This document shows positions 1-9,600 of a stretch of DNA of 10,264 nt, in pieces (positions within the stretch are counted from its first letter, which is position 1; each line of letters begins with the position of its first letter). Source of the stretch: an uncultured Candidatus Altimarinota bacterium (GTDB taxonomy: Bacteria > Patescibacteriota > Gracilibacteria > BD1-5 > UBA6164). Position numbers and translations under genes: made by a program. Location of the stretch: positions 1 through 10,264 of the forward strand of contig CALMDL010000317.1 in the NCBI GenBank assembly GCA_937864995.1, in the 5' to 3' direction. Below the pieces are notes generated by a model. The model was not told where the DNA came from. It did no database searches and saw nothing but the letters and a program-made list of their open reading frames with translations.

Positions 1-186
1 TGAAATTGGAAAACTTTCGTTAAAAACTTTATCAATCCCATTTTTTAAAAAATCATTATAAGAATCCAATTGTACTTCTAGTAATTCAGGTATTCAAACG
101 ATAGATCTATCATCAGTAAAATAATGACGACCTTTTATATCGTATAAACTCCCTACTTCAATGTTTTTAGAAGTTTTTTTTGTCAT
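1..186 (-). CDS. rpoB: RNA polymerase beta subunit, N-terminal 62 codons (partial)
   Basis: This is the beginning of the RNA polymerase beta subunit, which with beta' forms the catalytic core of transcription. Reading the minus strand from ATG at 186 gives 62 residues before the window edge. Residues 31-50 (GIPELLEVQLDSYNDFLKNG) followed by IDKVFNESFPI match the conserved beta-subunit N-terminus, where a proline-led segment is followed by an 'xxQLxSYxxFL' helix and then 'FPI'. Residue 31 is encoded by TGA (plus 94-96), read as glycine. An in-frame TAA (plus 199-201) just upstream leaves ATG 186 as the only good start. No Shine-Dalgarno motif precedes it. The usual upstream neighbour rplL is absent; the gene instead has its own promoter and leader, divergent from mltG. 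The rest of the protein (normally over 1000 residues) lies outside the window. Confidence 0.9.
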
Positions 187-310
187 ACAAAAATAGAGTT
201 AAAAAAAATAAAAAATTTAGGATGGAGTTACGCAATCTTTTTATCCCTTTTTAAACAACATGAAAAATGCCCTACTTTATCAGAAAAACACAATCGAAAG
301 TAGCGCAGAT
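187..310 (-). promoter_or_regulatory. rpoB 5' leader with a possible RNA hairpin
   Basis: Between the predicted start of transcription (about 310) and the rpoB ATG, the minus strand is clearly less AT-rich than the surrounding intergenic DNA. It can fold a hairpin: plus 269-278 (gccctacttt) is the inverted repeat of plus 297-306 (aaagtagcgc), giving 7 bp, one G-G mismatch and 2 more bp around an 18-nt loop. The segment at plus 222-245 could form a second weak stem (GGGAU with AUCCU) just before a U-rich tract, which would be an attenuator-like arrangement. The 7-mer gatggag occurs twice as a direct repeat (plus 222 and 310). No conserved gene or known riboswitch is recognisable. A role in controlling rpoB is inference. 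Confidence 0.4.
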
Positions 311-316
311 GGAGAG

Positions 317-344
317 ATTATATGATTTTATGGCTATAAATCAA
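317..344 (-). promoter_or_regulatory. Sigma70-type promoter for rpoB
   Basis: On the minus strand a perfect -10 box TATAAT (plus 317-322) lies 16 bp from a -35-like TTGATT (plus 339-344, four of six consensus bases). Initiation would be expected near the A at about plus 310, giving a leader of about 124 nt before the rpoB ATG. It is the best promoter-like element in the window. Such AT-rich DNA produces TATAAT by chance, so the correct spacing and the position upstream of a locally GC-richer transcribed segment carry most of the weight. Confidence 0.6.
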
Positions 345-373
345 ATAATTTTTATATTTTTTTTACTTAAATT

Positions 374-400
374 TTGAATTATTTTTTTTTGAAATAAAAT
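374..400 (+). promoter_or_regulatory. Weak promoter candidate for mltG
   Basis: A TTGAAT (374-379) and a TAAAAT (395-400) are separated by 15 bp and lie 32 bp before the mltG start. The spacing is shorter than ideal and the region is almost pure A+T, so chance matches are expected. The rest of 345-432 is homopolymeric A/T-rich DNA in which I see nothing else. Confidence 0.25.
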
Positions 401-432
401 GAAAAAAATATTTAATAAAAAATGAAAAAAAT

Positions 433-1464
433 ATGAATTTTAAAAATGAAAAAAAATGAACATTTTTATGAAAAATAATAAAATTAATTATAGTTTTTTT
501 TATTATTTTTTGAGTTTATTTTTATGTAAATTATAACTGATTTAAAAATAATGAATTAATAGAAAATGATTTTATAATAAAAATAGAATCTTGAGACAAT
601 TTTTATAATTTATGAAAAAAAATAATAGAACTTGATAATATTTATTATAATATTTATATAAAAAATAATAAACCAATCTATGAACTACAAGCTTGAAGTT
701 ATAAAATAAATTGATGAGCAAATATAGAACAAGTAATAGAATCTCTAAATAATCCCATAACAGATGAAATAAATATAACTATATTAGAATGATGGAATAT
801 ATATGATATAGATGAAAATTTAAATAAAAAATGATTAATAAATGCTTGAGAATATATAGATTATGTTACAAATAAAGAAAAAATAATAGCACTTTCTGAA
901 TTTTTTCCATTTATACAAAATCAAATAACACTTGAATGATTTTTATACCCAGATACTTATAGTGTAAATATTTCTGACTTCAAAATAAATACTTTTGTCA
1001 TAAAACAACTTGAAACCTTTGAAGTAAAAGTATATAATAAAATACTTAAAAAATTAGATAATGAAACTATAAATGATTTAATTAATTTAGCTTCAATAGT
1101 AGAAAAAGAAGAAAGAAATAATGATGAAAAACCAACTGTTGCATGAATACTTAAAAAAAGATTAAATGATGATTGGATGATATGAGCAGACATAACTGTA
1201 TGTTATCCATATAAACTTACAAGTGAACAATGTAAAATGGTAATAAGTAAGTATATAAATGAAAAAAATGAATATAATACAAGAACTATGATTTGATTAC
1301 CAAAAACTCCAATTTGAAATCCTAGTTATGAAACTGTAAATGCAACTTTAAATGACAAAGAAACACCTTATTGGTTTTATTTACACAATGTAAAAACTTG
1401 AAAAATATATTATGCAGAAACAAATGCAGAGCATGAATCAAATAAAGCAAACTATATGTATTAA
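433..1464 (+). CDS. mltG: Endolytic murein transglycosylase MltG (YceG-like), UGA=Gly
   Basis: MltG is an inner-membrane lytic transglycosylase that cleaves nascent peptidoglycan strands and is thought to set their length. The frame encodes 343 residues, close to the 340 of the E. coli protein. A short basic N-terminus is followed by one membrane helix (about 15-32), leaving the enzyme outside the membrane. Family motifs appear in order: LEGWNIYDI, LEGFLYPDTY (167-176), LASIVEKE with the catalytic glutamate expected at Glu224, VAGILKKRL, a 'GADITVCY' segment, IGLPKTPIGNPSYE, and a C-terminal 'YYAETNAEHE' block. Several invariant glycines are TGA. ATG 433 is the first ATG in the open frame and is the only start that includes the membrane helix; no Shine-Dalgarno motif is present. 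It is divergent from rpoB and closed by its own terminator. The assignment is secure from the motifs. Confidence 0.93.
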
Positions 1465-1490
1465 AAATAGGCTAAAATAGCCTATTTTTT
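1463..1490 (+). terminator. Rho-independent terminator of mltG
   Basis: A 10-bp perfect stem (1463-1472 with 1480-1489) has a 7-nt loop and is followed by a T-run. The GC core is GGC/GCC. The stem begins inside the mltG stop codon (TAA 1462-1464). The A-rich left arm means it could also work weakly on the minus strand. Confidence 0.85.
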
Positions 1491-1544
1491 GATTAAAAAA
1501 ATGCTTTATGTTATTATTTAATAAATAACTCTTATAAAAAATAA

Positions 1545-2672
1545 ATGGAACATATTGATACAATAAAATGAGCTGTAGTTTTTACAGATATAAAAGATTA
1601 TACTTTAAAAACATCTCTTTTAACACAATTACAAATAAGTAAATTTTTAAATAAGCAAGATGAAATAGTTTTACCTATAATTGTAAAATATTTTTGAAAA
1701 ATTGTAAAAACAATATGAGATGCTTACATGATAGTATTTGAAAATGCAGAAAATGCAGTAAAAGCATCGATTGAAATACAAGAAAAACTAGAAGAATATA
1801 ATTCAAATATTGAATTAAATTTATATAAATTAGAATTAAGAATAAGTATAGATTATTGAGAATTAGAAAGAGAAATCAATCTAAACTGAGAAGATTTTTT
1901 TTGAGAAACTGTAAATATTTCATCTAGATTACAAAGTAAAACTCCAGAAAATAAAATTTTTATTACTTCAAATGTACAAAGACATATAGAGCAAAACAAA
2001 GAAATAAATTGTGTATTTTTAGGGAAAACATCTTTTAAATGAATATTATATGAAATAGATATTTATGAAGTAATATATAATAAAAAACAAATAGAATTAT
2101 TTAAAAAATGAGAAATTAAACACAAAGATATAAATGAATTTTTATTAACTCAAGATTTAAAAAGAAGAGTTGAAGAAATTGACGATACAATTTTTAAATT
2201 TTCTGCTGTTGCTGCTATATTATGAATTCAACCAATACCATTTTTAGATATTTATAGCGTATTACCATTTCATTTATATTTACTTAAAGAAATAGCTAAA
2301 AAGTATAACATTAAAATAACAAAAAAAGAATCTAAAGAAGTAATGACTACTGTAGTATGAAGTGTTTGAAGTAGTTATTTGTTATCACAATGAATTATAT
2401 GAATATCAAAAATATGAATGGTTTGAATTTGATGATATATAATGATGCCATTAAATTTTTGACTAACATATGCAATGTGAAAAATACTAAGTATGTATTT
2501 CTATCAAAAAAGTCAATGAGTTAAAGCAACTAATTGAGAAATTAAAGAATTATTTAAATATAGTATAAAATCTGGAAAAGAAATTGCGAAAAAAGATAAA
2601 AATAAAATACTTGAAGTATGAAAAAAATACAAAGATTCTTTAATTAAAATGAGTGATAAATTTAAAAAATAA
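1545..2672 (+). CDS. Class III adenylate/guanylate cyclase fused to a DUF697-like hydrophobic domain
   Basis: The 375-residue product starts with a class III cyclase catalytic domain (about 8-178), which converts ATP or GTP to the cyclic nucleotide as a dimer. Both metal-binding aspartates are present: Asp15 in VVFTDIKDYT and Asp59 in VKTIGDAYMIVF. So is the transition-state pair Asn124/Arg128 in FFGETVNISSRLQ. Lys55 and Asp117 occupy the purine-recognition positions typical of ATP-specific enzymes, so cAMP is the likely product. A linker (about 179-205) leads to a C-terminal region (about 206-330) with PIPFLDIYSVLPFHLYLLKE and two glycine-rich hydrophobic stretches, resembling DUF697/YcjF-type membrane-associated domains. 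A basic tail follows. Of 24 glycine codons, 22 are TGA. TAA directly precedes ATG 1545, fixing the start; no Shine-Dalgarno motif is seen. It converges on the next gene. The cyclase call is firm; the second domain is a resemblance. Confidence 0.88.
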
Positions 2673-2718
2673 GACAAAATAAAAATCCCTTAAGGGATTT
2701 TTATTTTGTCTTATTTTT
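2665..2718. terminator. Perfect 54-bp palindrome, bidirectional terminator containing both stop codons
   Basis: Positions 2665-2691 are the exact inverted repeat of 2692-2718, with 27-base arms centred on cccttaaggg. Each strand has an A-rich left side and a T-rich right side, so it can terminate transcripts from both directions. The cyclase stop (TAA 2670-2672, plus) and the stop of the convergent minus gene (plus 2701-2703) both lie inside it, so the last codons of both proteins are part of the stem. Confidence 0.85.
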
Positions 2719-5193
2719 AGAAATTTTTGCTTTTTCTAAAATATTTTGATAATCTTTAAAATCTTTTATTTTTTCATAATACTCTCCTCCTTCTTTAATT
2801 AAATCATACAAAAGTCATTGTTCTCTTTGTGGTAAAAAATGAAAACTTAGATTAAAAAAATGGTCTATGTTTATATCAGTAAAAAATTCTTTTTTTCATC
2901 TATATATCATATTAAATCTAGATGCATTATTATCATAAAATTCATGATTCCAATTAAGCCTTGCACTGCTATCATTTTTTAATAATTCTGCAGTAGAAAA
3001 ATCAATATCAATTCAATTTAAATAAGATTTAACTATATTTTTAGGATTAAATTTATCTATTTTTATATCTATGATAGAATTAACTTTTGATAATAATTCA
3101 GAAGTAAATATATCTTTTCAATTTACTTCCAAATATTTTTTAATTATTTTTAATATATCAATTCAAACATTTTTTTCAACAAGTGAAAAAATAAATTTTG
3201 ATAATTTAGGTTTATCTATACTTGAATTTTTTAAAATACTATCTATTGTTTTAAAACTAATTTTTGATAAATCTATATCAAAATTTCAACTATTAACTTT
3301 TTCAAAAAAATCATTAACAACAGATTTTTCTCATTTTGAAACAAAATTTAAAAGTAAATTATCAAAATCAAAATCTAATGAATGAAAATATTTTAAATTA
3401 TCTAAAGTAATAGTTTTTGGTTCTTTTATCAAATCATTCATAAGTAATTTAAGAGCTCATTTTTTAGATAACAAAAATAACTCATTTGAAACTGGTTTTA
3501 TATCATAAACATCTAAAAATTCATTTAATTCTTTTATATCTGAAAATCTTTTTAAATCTTCATTTATTACAACAGTAAGTTGTTCTACATTTAATTCTTT
3601 TCAAGAAAATCAATCTAAATAATCTTGAATATCACTTCTTGCAATTTTATTTTGTATTTTAGAAACTTCTGCAAAAAATACATCATCAAATTTAAATTCT
3701 CAAGTTATTCAATTTTCCATAAGAATTCTAACTTGTTCTTTAGTAATTCATGCTTCTCTTAAAATTCTAGTCATAGCCAATAAATCTCAAGTTTCATTTT
3801 TATAAACTCATTTACTTATATCTGTATGTACTTTTTCAACAACTTTTAGTTGATCAGTAGTAAGTTCATTTAATCACATATTTTTTAATATTTTATTTGG
3901 TAAATTTAAATCTCATCTTTCAAGCCAAGTAGAATTTGCTAAAACTTGTTCTCTTGATAATGATTTATTTTGCTTATCTACATTAAAACCTCAAGTTAAA
4001 TGTCAAATTCATACTCATCAAACTAAATCATCTATTTTAGAAGAAAATCTTTCAACTTTTGCAGCTTTCTTTTCTCAAGCTTTTAAACTAGCTCTCTTTG
4101 AGCTTGAAACTCATTGTCAATTTAATCTTCATTCAGTTCATACATTTCTAGAATTTTTTATTGCTTGTTTTCTTGATAATCTAAGTCATAATTTCAAAGC
4201 ACCTGCTCATCAAGCTACAAGTCAAGCAATTGTAACAATCAATTTAGCTATATCTCATTGTTTTCAACTTGTAAATAAATCACCTAAATTTTTAAGCATT
4301 TCAATTCATTTTTCTCAAAGTAGATCAAGTATTCAAAGAGATGGGTTTTCTAAAACTAATTCTTGAATTTTAATTTCTCATAATGTTTTTGTAATAGTAT
4401 CGCTTGAATTAATATCAGCTCTATATTTTAAATAACGAGGTAATAATACTAAACCAGATGGAATATTTCAAAGAAACCTAAGCACATCTTCAACTCAAGT
4501 TCAAAATTCTCAGGCTAACAATACTCCAAGATTTTTCCAACTTTCAGTTGAAGTAGGGCTAAAACTTTTTTCTTGCATTTCAAAAAGTTCTTTTGAACTT
4601 ATACTTCATGATTTTTGTATTAATCACTCAATATAACCTTTATCTCATTTTTCTCACATAACAAATTCTCACAAATCTACTTTATCTGCTATAAACTTAT
4701 CTGCATTTGAAAAACCACTTTTTGAAGCAGATTCAAAATGAGCATTTGAAAAATTATTCAATCATCAAAGTAAAACTATTTGTCTTATTGATTTTGTTAA
4801 CTCTTTTGTATAATTATCAACTTCCTTTTCATCTATTTTACTATTTCAATCACTATCAAATTTTTTAATATTAAATTCTCATAAATGAGAATTTAATTTA
4901 TTTCAAATTGATAATCATATAAAACTTCTTACTTCATCTTTTATATTTTGTTTTTGATTCTTATAATTTGATTCTATTTCTGAAATACTTAAAACATAAT
5001 TAACAATATAATCTGTTTTTTCTTTTGAAACTTGTCAATTTAATAAATGCTCTGAAAATAAATTTAAATTTTTCAAAGTTTTAGCTCTTTCATCAGGTAA
5101 ATTAGGTGATCATTCTATTGATTCATATGCTTTAGAATTTTCAAAAGTCATAAAATAAAATATAAAGATAAAATATTTATTTAATTTTAACAT
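2701..5193 (-). CDS. Large probably exported protein of unknown function with one EF-hand-like loop
   Basis: The frame encodes 830 residues when UGA is glycine. I do not recognise the family. ATG at plus 5193 follows an in-frame TAA (5197-5199) and adds an apparent signal peptide: basic MLKLNK, hydrophobic YFIFIFYFMTF, then ENSKA before a possible cleavage site (SKA, residues 20-22). An internal ATG at 5151 would give 816 residues without it. Residues 113-124, DSDGNSKIDEKE, fit an EF-hand calcium loop (acidic or polar at 1, 3, 5, 9 and 12, Ile at 8), although position 6 is Ser rather than Gly. A glycine/alanine-rich hydrophobic stretch (about 315-338) could span a membrane, with a weaker hydrophobic segment (VLRFLGNIPSGLVLLPRYL) before it. 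The C-terminal half is hydrophilic, Lys/Asp/Asn-rich and probably helical. It is divergent from the thrombospondin-repeat gene and convergent with the cyclase. That the gene is real is well supported by the unbroken frame; the start is less certain. Confidence 0.75.
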
Positions 5194-5217
5194 ATTTTAT
5201 AGTATTATGCAAGTTTT

Positions 5218-5241
5218 AAAAGCCCTTAAATAAGGGTTTTT
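5218..5241. terminator. Orphan terminator-like hairpin between divergent genes
   Basis: The segment aaaagccctta, aa, taagggttttt can form a stem of about 10 bp (with one G-U pair) around a 4-nt loop. On the plus strand it is followed by TTTTTATTTTGTTTTTTT, a good terminator tail; on the minus strand it is followed by CTTTT. It lies 24 bp upstream of the minus-strand start at 5193 and 61 bp before the plus-strand start at 5303, so it does not end either flanking gene. The remaining intergenic DNA (5242-5302) is A/T-rich, with TATAAT at 5254-5259 and 5266-5271 as possible -10 boxes for the plus gene but no convincing -35. Confidence 0.5.
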
Positions 5242-5302
5242 ATTTTGTTTTTTTATAATTTTTTATATAATAAAATTAATATTTTTATAAATATTTCATA
5301 TT

Positions 5303-6595
5303 ATGAAAACAAAATTATTTTTACTGTTTTTTTTATTGTTTTGTTCTAGTGTTAATGCTGAAGAACCTAGTAATTTAAATAAAATAACAGACAATTTTGA
5401 AAAAAGTTGTTATGAATATAGTTGAAAAATAAATGTTTCGGATTTAAAAGACAATCTTTTAAATGGTAAAAATATGTCATACAAAGTAAGTTTAAATTCT
5501 TATGAAGATTTAAAAATAATACAAAATGATAACTTACTACCTTACAAAGTATTATGAAATGAAAAAACTTTCATAAATTATAAAAATGATTTTTGAGTAA
5601 ATCAAATAGAATCAAATGATAATAATAAAAATACTTCAATTTCACTTGATACACTAAATGAAAGAGAAGTAATATATGAATTGGAAAAAACACTTATATC
5701 AAATACATTTGAATTTAATTTAGATTATTGAGCAAATCAATCATATATAGATTTATATATTTCTACTGATTGAAAACAATATTCAAAAGTATGAAAATCA
5801 AATATAACTGATTTTGATATAAAATTCATAAAGTTAAAAATAGAATGTAGTAAAGATATGTGTATAAGAGAAAAAATTAAAATAAATGAATTAAATTTTA
5901 TAGAAGATAGGCAATTAATAGTATTAAATTCATTTTATGATAAAGATATAGAATTTTTCTCTAAATATAATTGTGATGATAGTAAATATACAAGTGAAGC
6001 AAAATATTATGATGATTATTCCATAAGCAATAAAACTCAAATTATAAATTTAGATTTAAATAAAAATCCATATTATAATGTATATTTTACAAAAGATTAT
6101 GATAAAGATGAAATAGATGATAATAAAGATAATTGTCCCCTTGTATATAATCCAGATCAGTTAGATAGTGATGCAAGTTGAAAATGAGATGCTTGTAGTG
6201 ATAAAGACTATGATTGAAAAATATGAGAAAAAGATAATTGTCCTACTATTTACAATCCAAAACAAGAAGATAGTGATAAAAATGGTATATGAGATTTATG
6301 TGAAACTGATAATGATTTAGATCAAGTATTTGATAGTGTTGATAATTGTTTAACTATTTCAAATCCAAATCAAGAAGATGATGATAATGATACAATTTGA
6401 AATGCCTGTGATAACTGTAAAATAAAATATAATACAGACCAAAGTGATATAGATAAAGACAAAATTTGAGATTTATGTGATGAAGCAGATAATAGATATA
6501 TGGAATCTAATAAATGATTTTTTATAGGTTTAATTGTTGTTATTACAATAATTTTTGGTGCTGGAATATTCTTTATAATTAGAAAATTAAAATAA
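5303..6595 (+). CDS. Surface protein with thrombospondin type-3 repeats, signal peptide and C-terminal membrane anchor
   Basis: The 430-residue product begins with a clear signal peptide (MKTKLFLLFFLLFCSSVNA, predicted cleavage before EEP). Residues about 20-264 form a probably beta-rich region with a few cysteines; the stretch YIDLYISTDGKQYSKVG loosely recalls galactose-binding-like beta-sandwich domains, a weak suggestion only. Residues about 265-394 hold four thrombospondin type-3 repeats of the pattern DNCPxxYNPxQxDxDxxGxGDxC, an Asp-rich calcium-binding fold with paired cysteines. Several loop glycines are TGA. A hydrophobic helix (about 406-426) and a basic end RKLK anchor the protein with its bulk outside. 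TAA at 5288-5290 leaves ATG 5303 as the only start; there is no Shine-Dalgarno motif. No terminator separates it from the next gene 16 bp on, so the two are probably co-transcribed. Adhesion or a structural envelope role is inference. Confidence 0.88.
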
Positions 6596-6611
6596 TTTTT
6601 AAAATCAAAAT

Positions 6612-9600
6612 ATGACAAAACTACTAAATCGTATTGCACTTTTATTATCAATACTTATGTGATTTTTTATCACATTTTCACTATATTGATTATCTTGAGA
6701 ATTTAATAATTTTTACTGAGATGAAACTTTTTGATTTATAATAGTATCAATAATAATTTGATTAATAATTAAAAAAGTTGCTTTAAGTAAAGCATTTATA
6801 TCTGAAAGACTTGATTTTTTTTCTAAACAAATGGAATCAAGACTTATAGAATCAAGATTTACTTATACAAGAAAAGAAAAAGTAAATTCTGAAGTAAGTG
6901 AGACTGAAACAAAAGAAGTAGATATAAAAACAAATATATCTGAAAAAATTGAAAAAGCTCAAGAAATAAAAACTAGTTTAAAAACAAACTTAGTTCCAAA
7001 ACTTGAAAAAATAGAAAAAAAAGAATCTATTGTAATGAAAAATATAAAAGAATTTTTCTCTACAAATCTACTTGCAAAAATTGGTTCTATATTAGTTTTT
7101 TTATGAGTACTATTTTTATTTAGTTTGGTATGGAATACTCTACCATCTTTATGAAAAATTATTATCGGTTTTATTATATGATTTTGAGTATATTTTGCTT
7201 GAGTTATTCTTGATACAAAATGATTGAAATGAGAATCAAGAATACTTATATGAACTTGAATACTTATAAATTTCTTGGTTATACTTGGTGGTAAATTTGT
7301 ACTTGAATGAAATGTGAATTCTACTGATTTTTTCTCTACTTGAATTACATTTTTCTTTTTGATTTTAAACACTATTTTTTGAGTTATTTCATCAATAGTT
7401 TATAGATCAAAAACTATGCTTTTATTTTCATTTATATTTGCATATATAAATCCATTTTTAATCTGAGGTTCTTCTGCTACTCCATATACTCTTGTTTGAT
7501 ATTCTGCTATAGTTTCTATATGAGCACTTATAATATGAACTAGAGAAAATAGTAATTTATTAAAAATGTCAGCTTTTATACTATGAAATATACTTTTCTT
7601 AGTTGCTCCTTTTAATAGTGAAATATGATGGATAGTTAAATTTATTGCTTCTGCAATTTTAAGTTTATGAGTACTTTATAATCTATATATAAATGACTAC
7701 AAAAAATTAAATAATGTTTTTATAACTTCATTTACATTTTTAATTTTAGGACTTATAACTTGAAGTGATAATTGACTTATATGAAATAATTTAAGTTTTA
7801 TAACATATCTTATTTCTATACTTGTATTTTTCTTTGTATGAATTACTTTATTTTTGAAAAATGCAATTACAAGCTTATTATCAATCATATTCTTCCCTAT
7901 ATTAATTATACTTTGACTTCTTTTTGTATGAGACCTACATTTTATAGAAGTAAGTTTATGAGCAATTTTAATAGCTTATTTGATATGATTTAGTTTAATT
8001 TCATCTCCAACTAATAAAAATATAAAAGTAAGTAATTGAGTAAAATATTTATTTTTTTCATTACTTTGAGGTTTTATATTTATAGCTAATAGTTTTTTAA
8101 GTTTTAATTTAAATGATATTAGTTTTATTTCATTTATAAGTGTTCTTATAGTTAGTTTTGTTTTTCTTATAAGTTCATACTTATTTTCAAATAAAAGTAA
8201 TTTAGCTTATCTATACACAATTTGAACAGTTTGAACAGTATTAACTCTACTTCCTGTTGTAAATCTAGATTTAGCAATAATGGCAAAATCAGCTTTTGAT
8301 CAAGCATATTCTCAAGATCAATTTGTAAGTTTAATAAAACCATTTTGTATTATTGCAATTGCATTATTTGGTATGATAAATACATTTTGGCCATTTATAA
8401 ATAAAAACTTAATTAAAGAAAAAACAAATATAAAAAATCTAGTTATCTGACTTATAATTTGAGCATTATTTTTATGATGAGAATTATATAAATACGGATT
8501 AGAATACTTCCCTTGAATAAGTTTAGGATATGCATTTGCATGACTTGCAATATATTATTTTATATTAAGTTTTATCTTTATTTCAAACGTTTGATTTGAA
8601 AATATAAAAAATGAAATCTCATATAAAAATAGTTTATTTGGATATTTATTTGTATCTATTTCTATTTTTTCACTTTCAATTGCACTAATATTTTCAAGTA
8701 GTCCTGAAGTTGTATCTCTTATCTGGTTATTTGAAGCAACAATTTTGTTTTACTTTTTTTCTAAAACAAAAGAAACAAAGATATTTAATGCTGCTATTGT
8801 ATTATTTATAATTTGAATAGTTAAACTTATAGAATTAGAAAATTATGTAAAAACTGGTGATTTAATTTTTATTGTTCCTCTTGCACTTATAATTATATCT
8901 TTTGTATTAAATATAAAATATATAGATTTCTTGGAAAATACATTTAGAAAAAATATTCATGATATAATTCATATAATTTGAATGATTGTAGTTTCTACTA
9001 TAATAGTAAAAATAGTTCCTCAAACAAATCATGGTTGGTCTACTCTATGAATAGCTAGTTTCGTAGGTATATCTGGTCTGATTTACAATTCATTTAGTTC
9101 AAAAATTCTTAAAACATATTTTGTATTACTTGTAGCATTTTTTACACTAAATCAAGTAGAAAGTTTCAATTATATAACATATAGATTACAAGAAGATAAT
9201 TTAGGATTCTTAATAAGTTTACAATACTTATCAACTCTTATAATTGTATGAATCGTTGCTTATTGGAATAATTTCAGTAAAGAAAAAATATATAAAACTA
9301 TTTTAAATACTATACTTGGATTATATTTACTTGTAATAATTTCAACTTATATTTACGATATATTTAACAATACTTTTGCAATTACTATTTTCTGGTGAAT
9401 TATATCTATAGTATTACTTATAAATTGAATCAGTAATGATAAAATAAAACTTAGAACTATTTGATTATATTTACTTACATTGGTTCTTGGAAAGATATTT
9501 TTATACGATATATGGTATGGTTTAGATAATGCTGTAAGCAGAGTTGTAGTTTTTATTATACTTTGAGTTTTACTTATAGTTGTATCAACTAGATATAGTA

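Noticed and set aside
243..263. Six-residue leader peptide (MLFKKG) on the minus strand upstream of rpoB
   Set aside because: It is too short to judge, has no ribosome-binding site, and its composition does not suggest a regulatory peptide.
361..560. Simple A/T repeats before and within the start of mltG as a possible replication origin or repeat element
   Set aside because: There are no DnaA-box-like sequences or phased repeats; it matches the general base composition and the coding of a Lys/Phe/Ile-rich N-terminus.
957..1193. Minus-strand open frame of 78 codons
   Set aside because: It is an antisense shadow of mltG, whose conserved motifs lie on the plus strand across this interval.
3071..3385. 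Plus-strand open frame of 104 codons
   Set aside because: It lies opposite the uninterrupted 830-codon minus-strand gene and has the low-complexity look of antisense AT-rich sequence.
5184..5212. Extended -10 promoter on the minus strand (TTGCAT, 17 bp, TGT-TAAAAT) for the large unknown gene
   Set aside because: It would start transcription near 5177, inside the signal-peptide codons of the preferred start at 5193. Given the AT content it may be chance. If it proves real, the shorter start at 5151 should be used.
6959..7372. Minus-strand open frame of 137 codons
   Set aside because: It overlaps the coiled-coil and first family-typical helices of the DUF2339-like gene and shows no recognisable motif.
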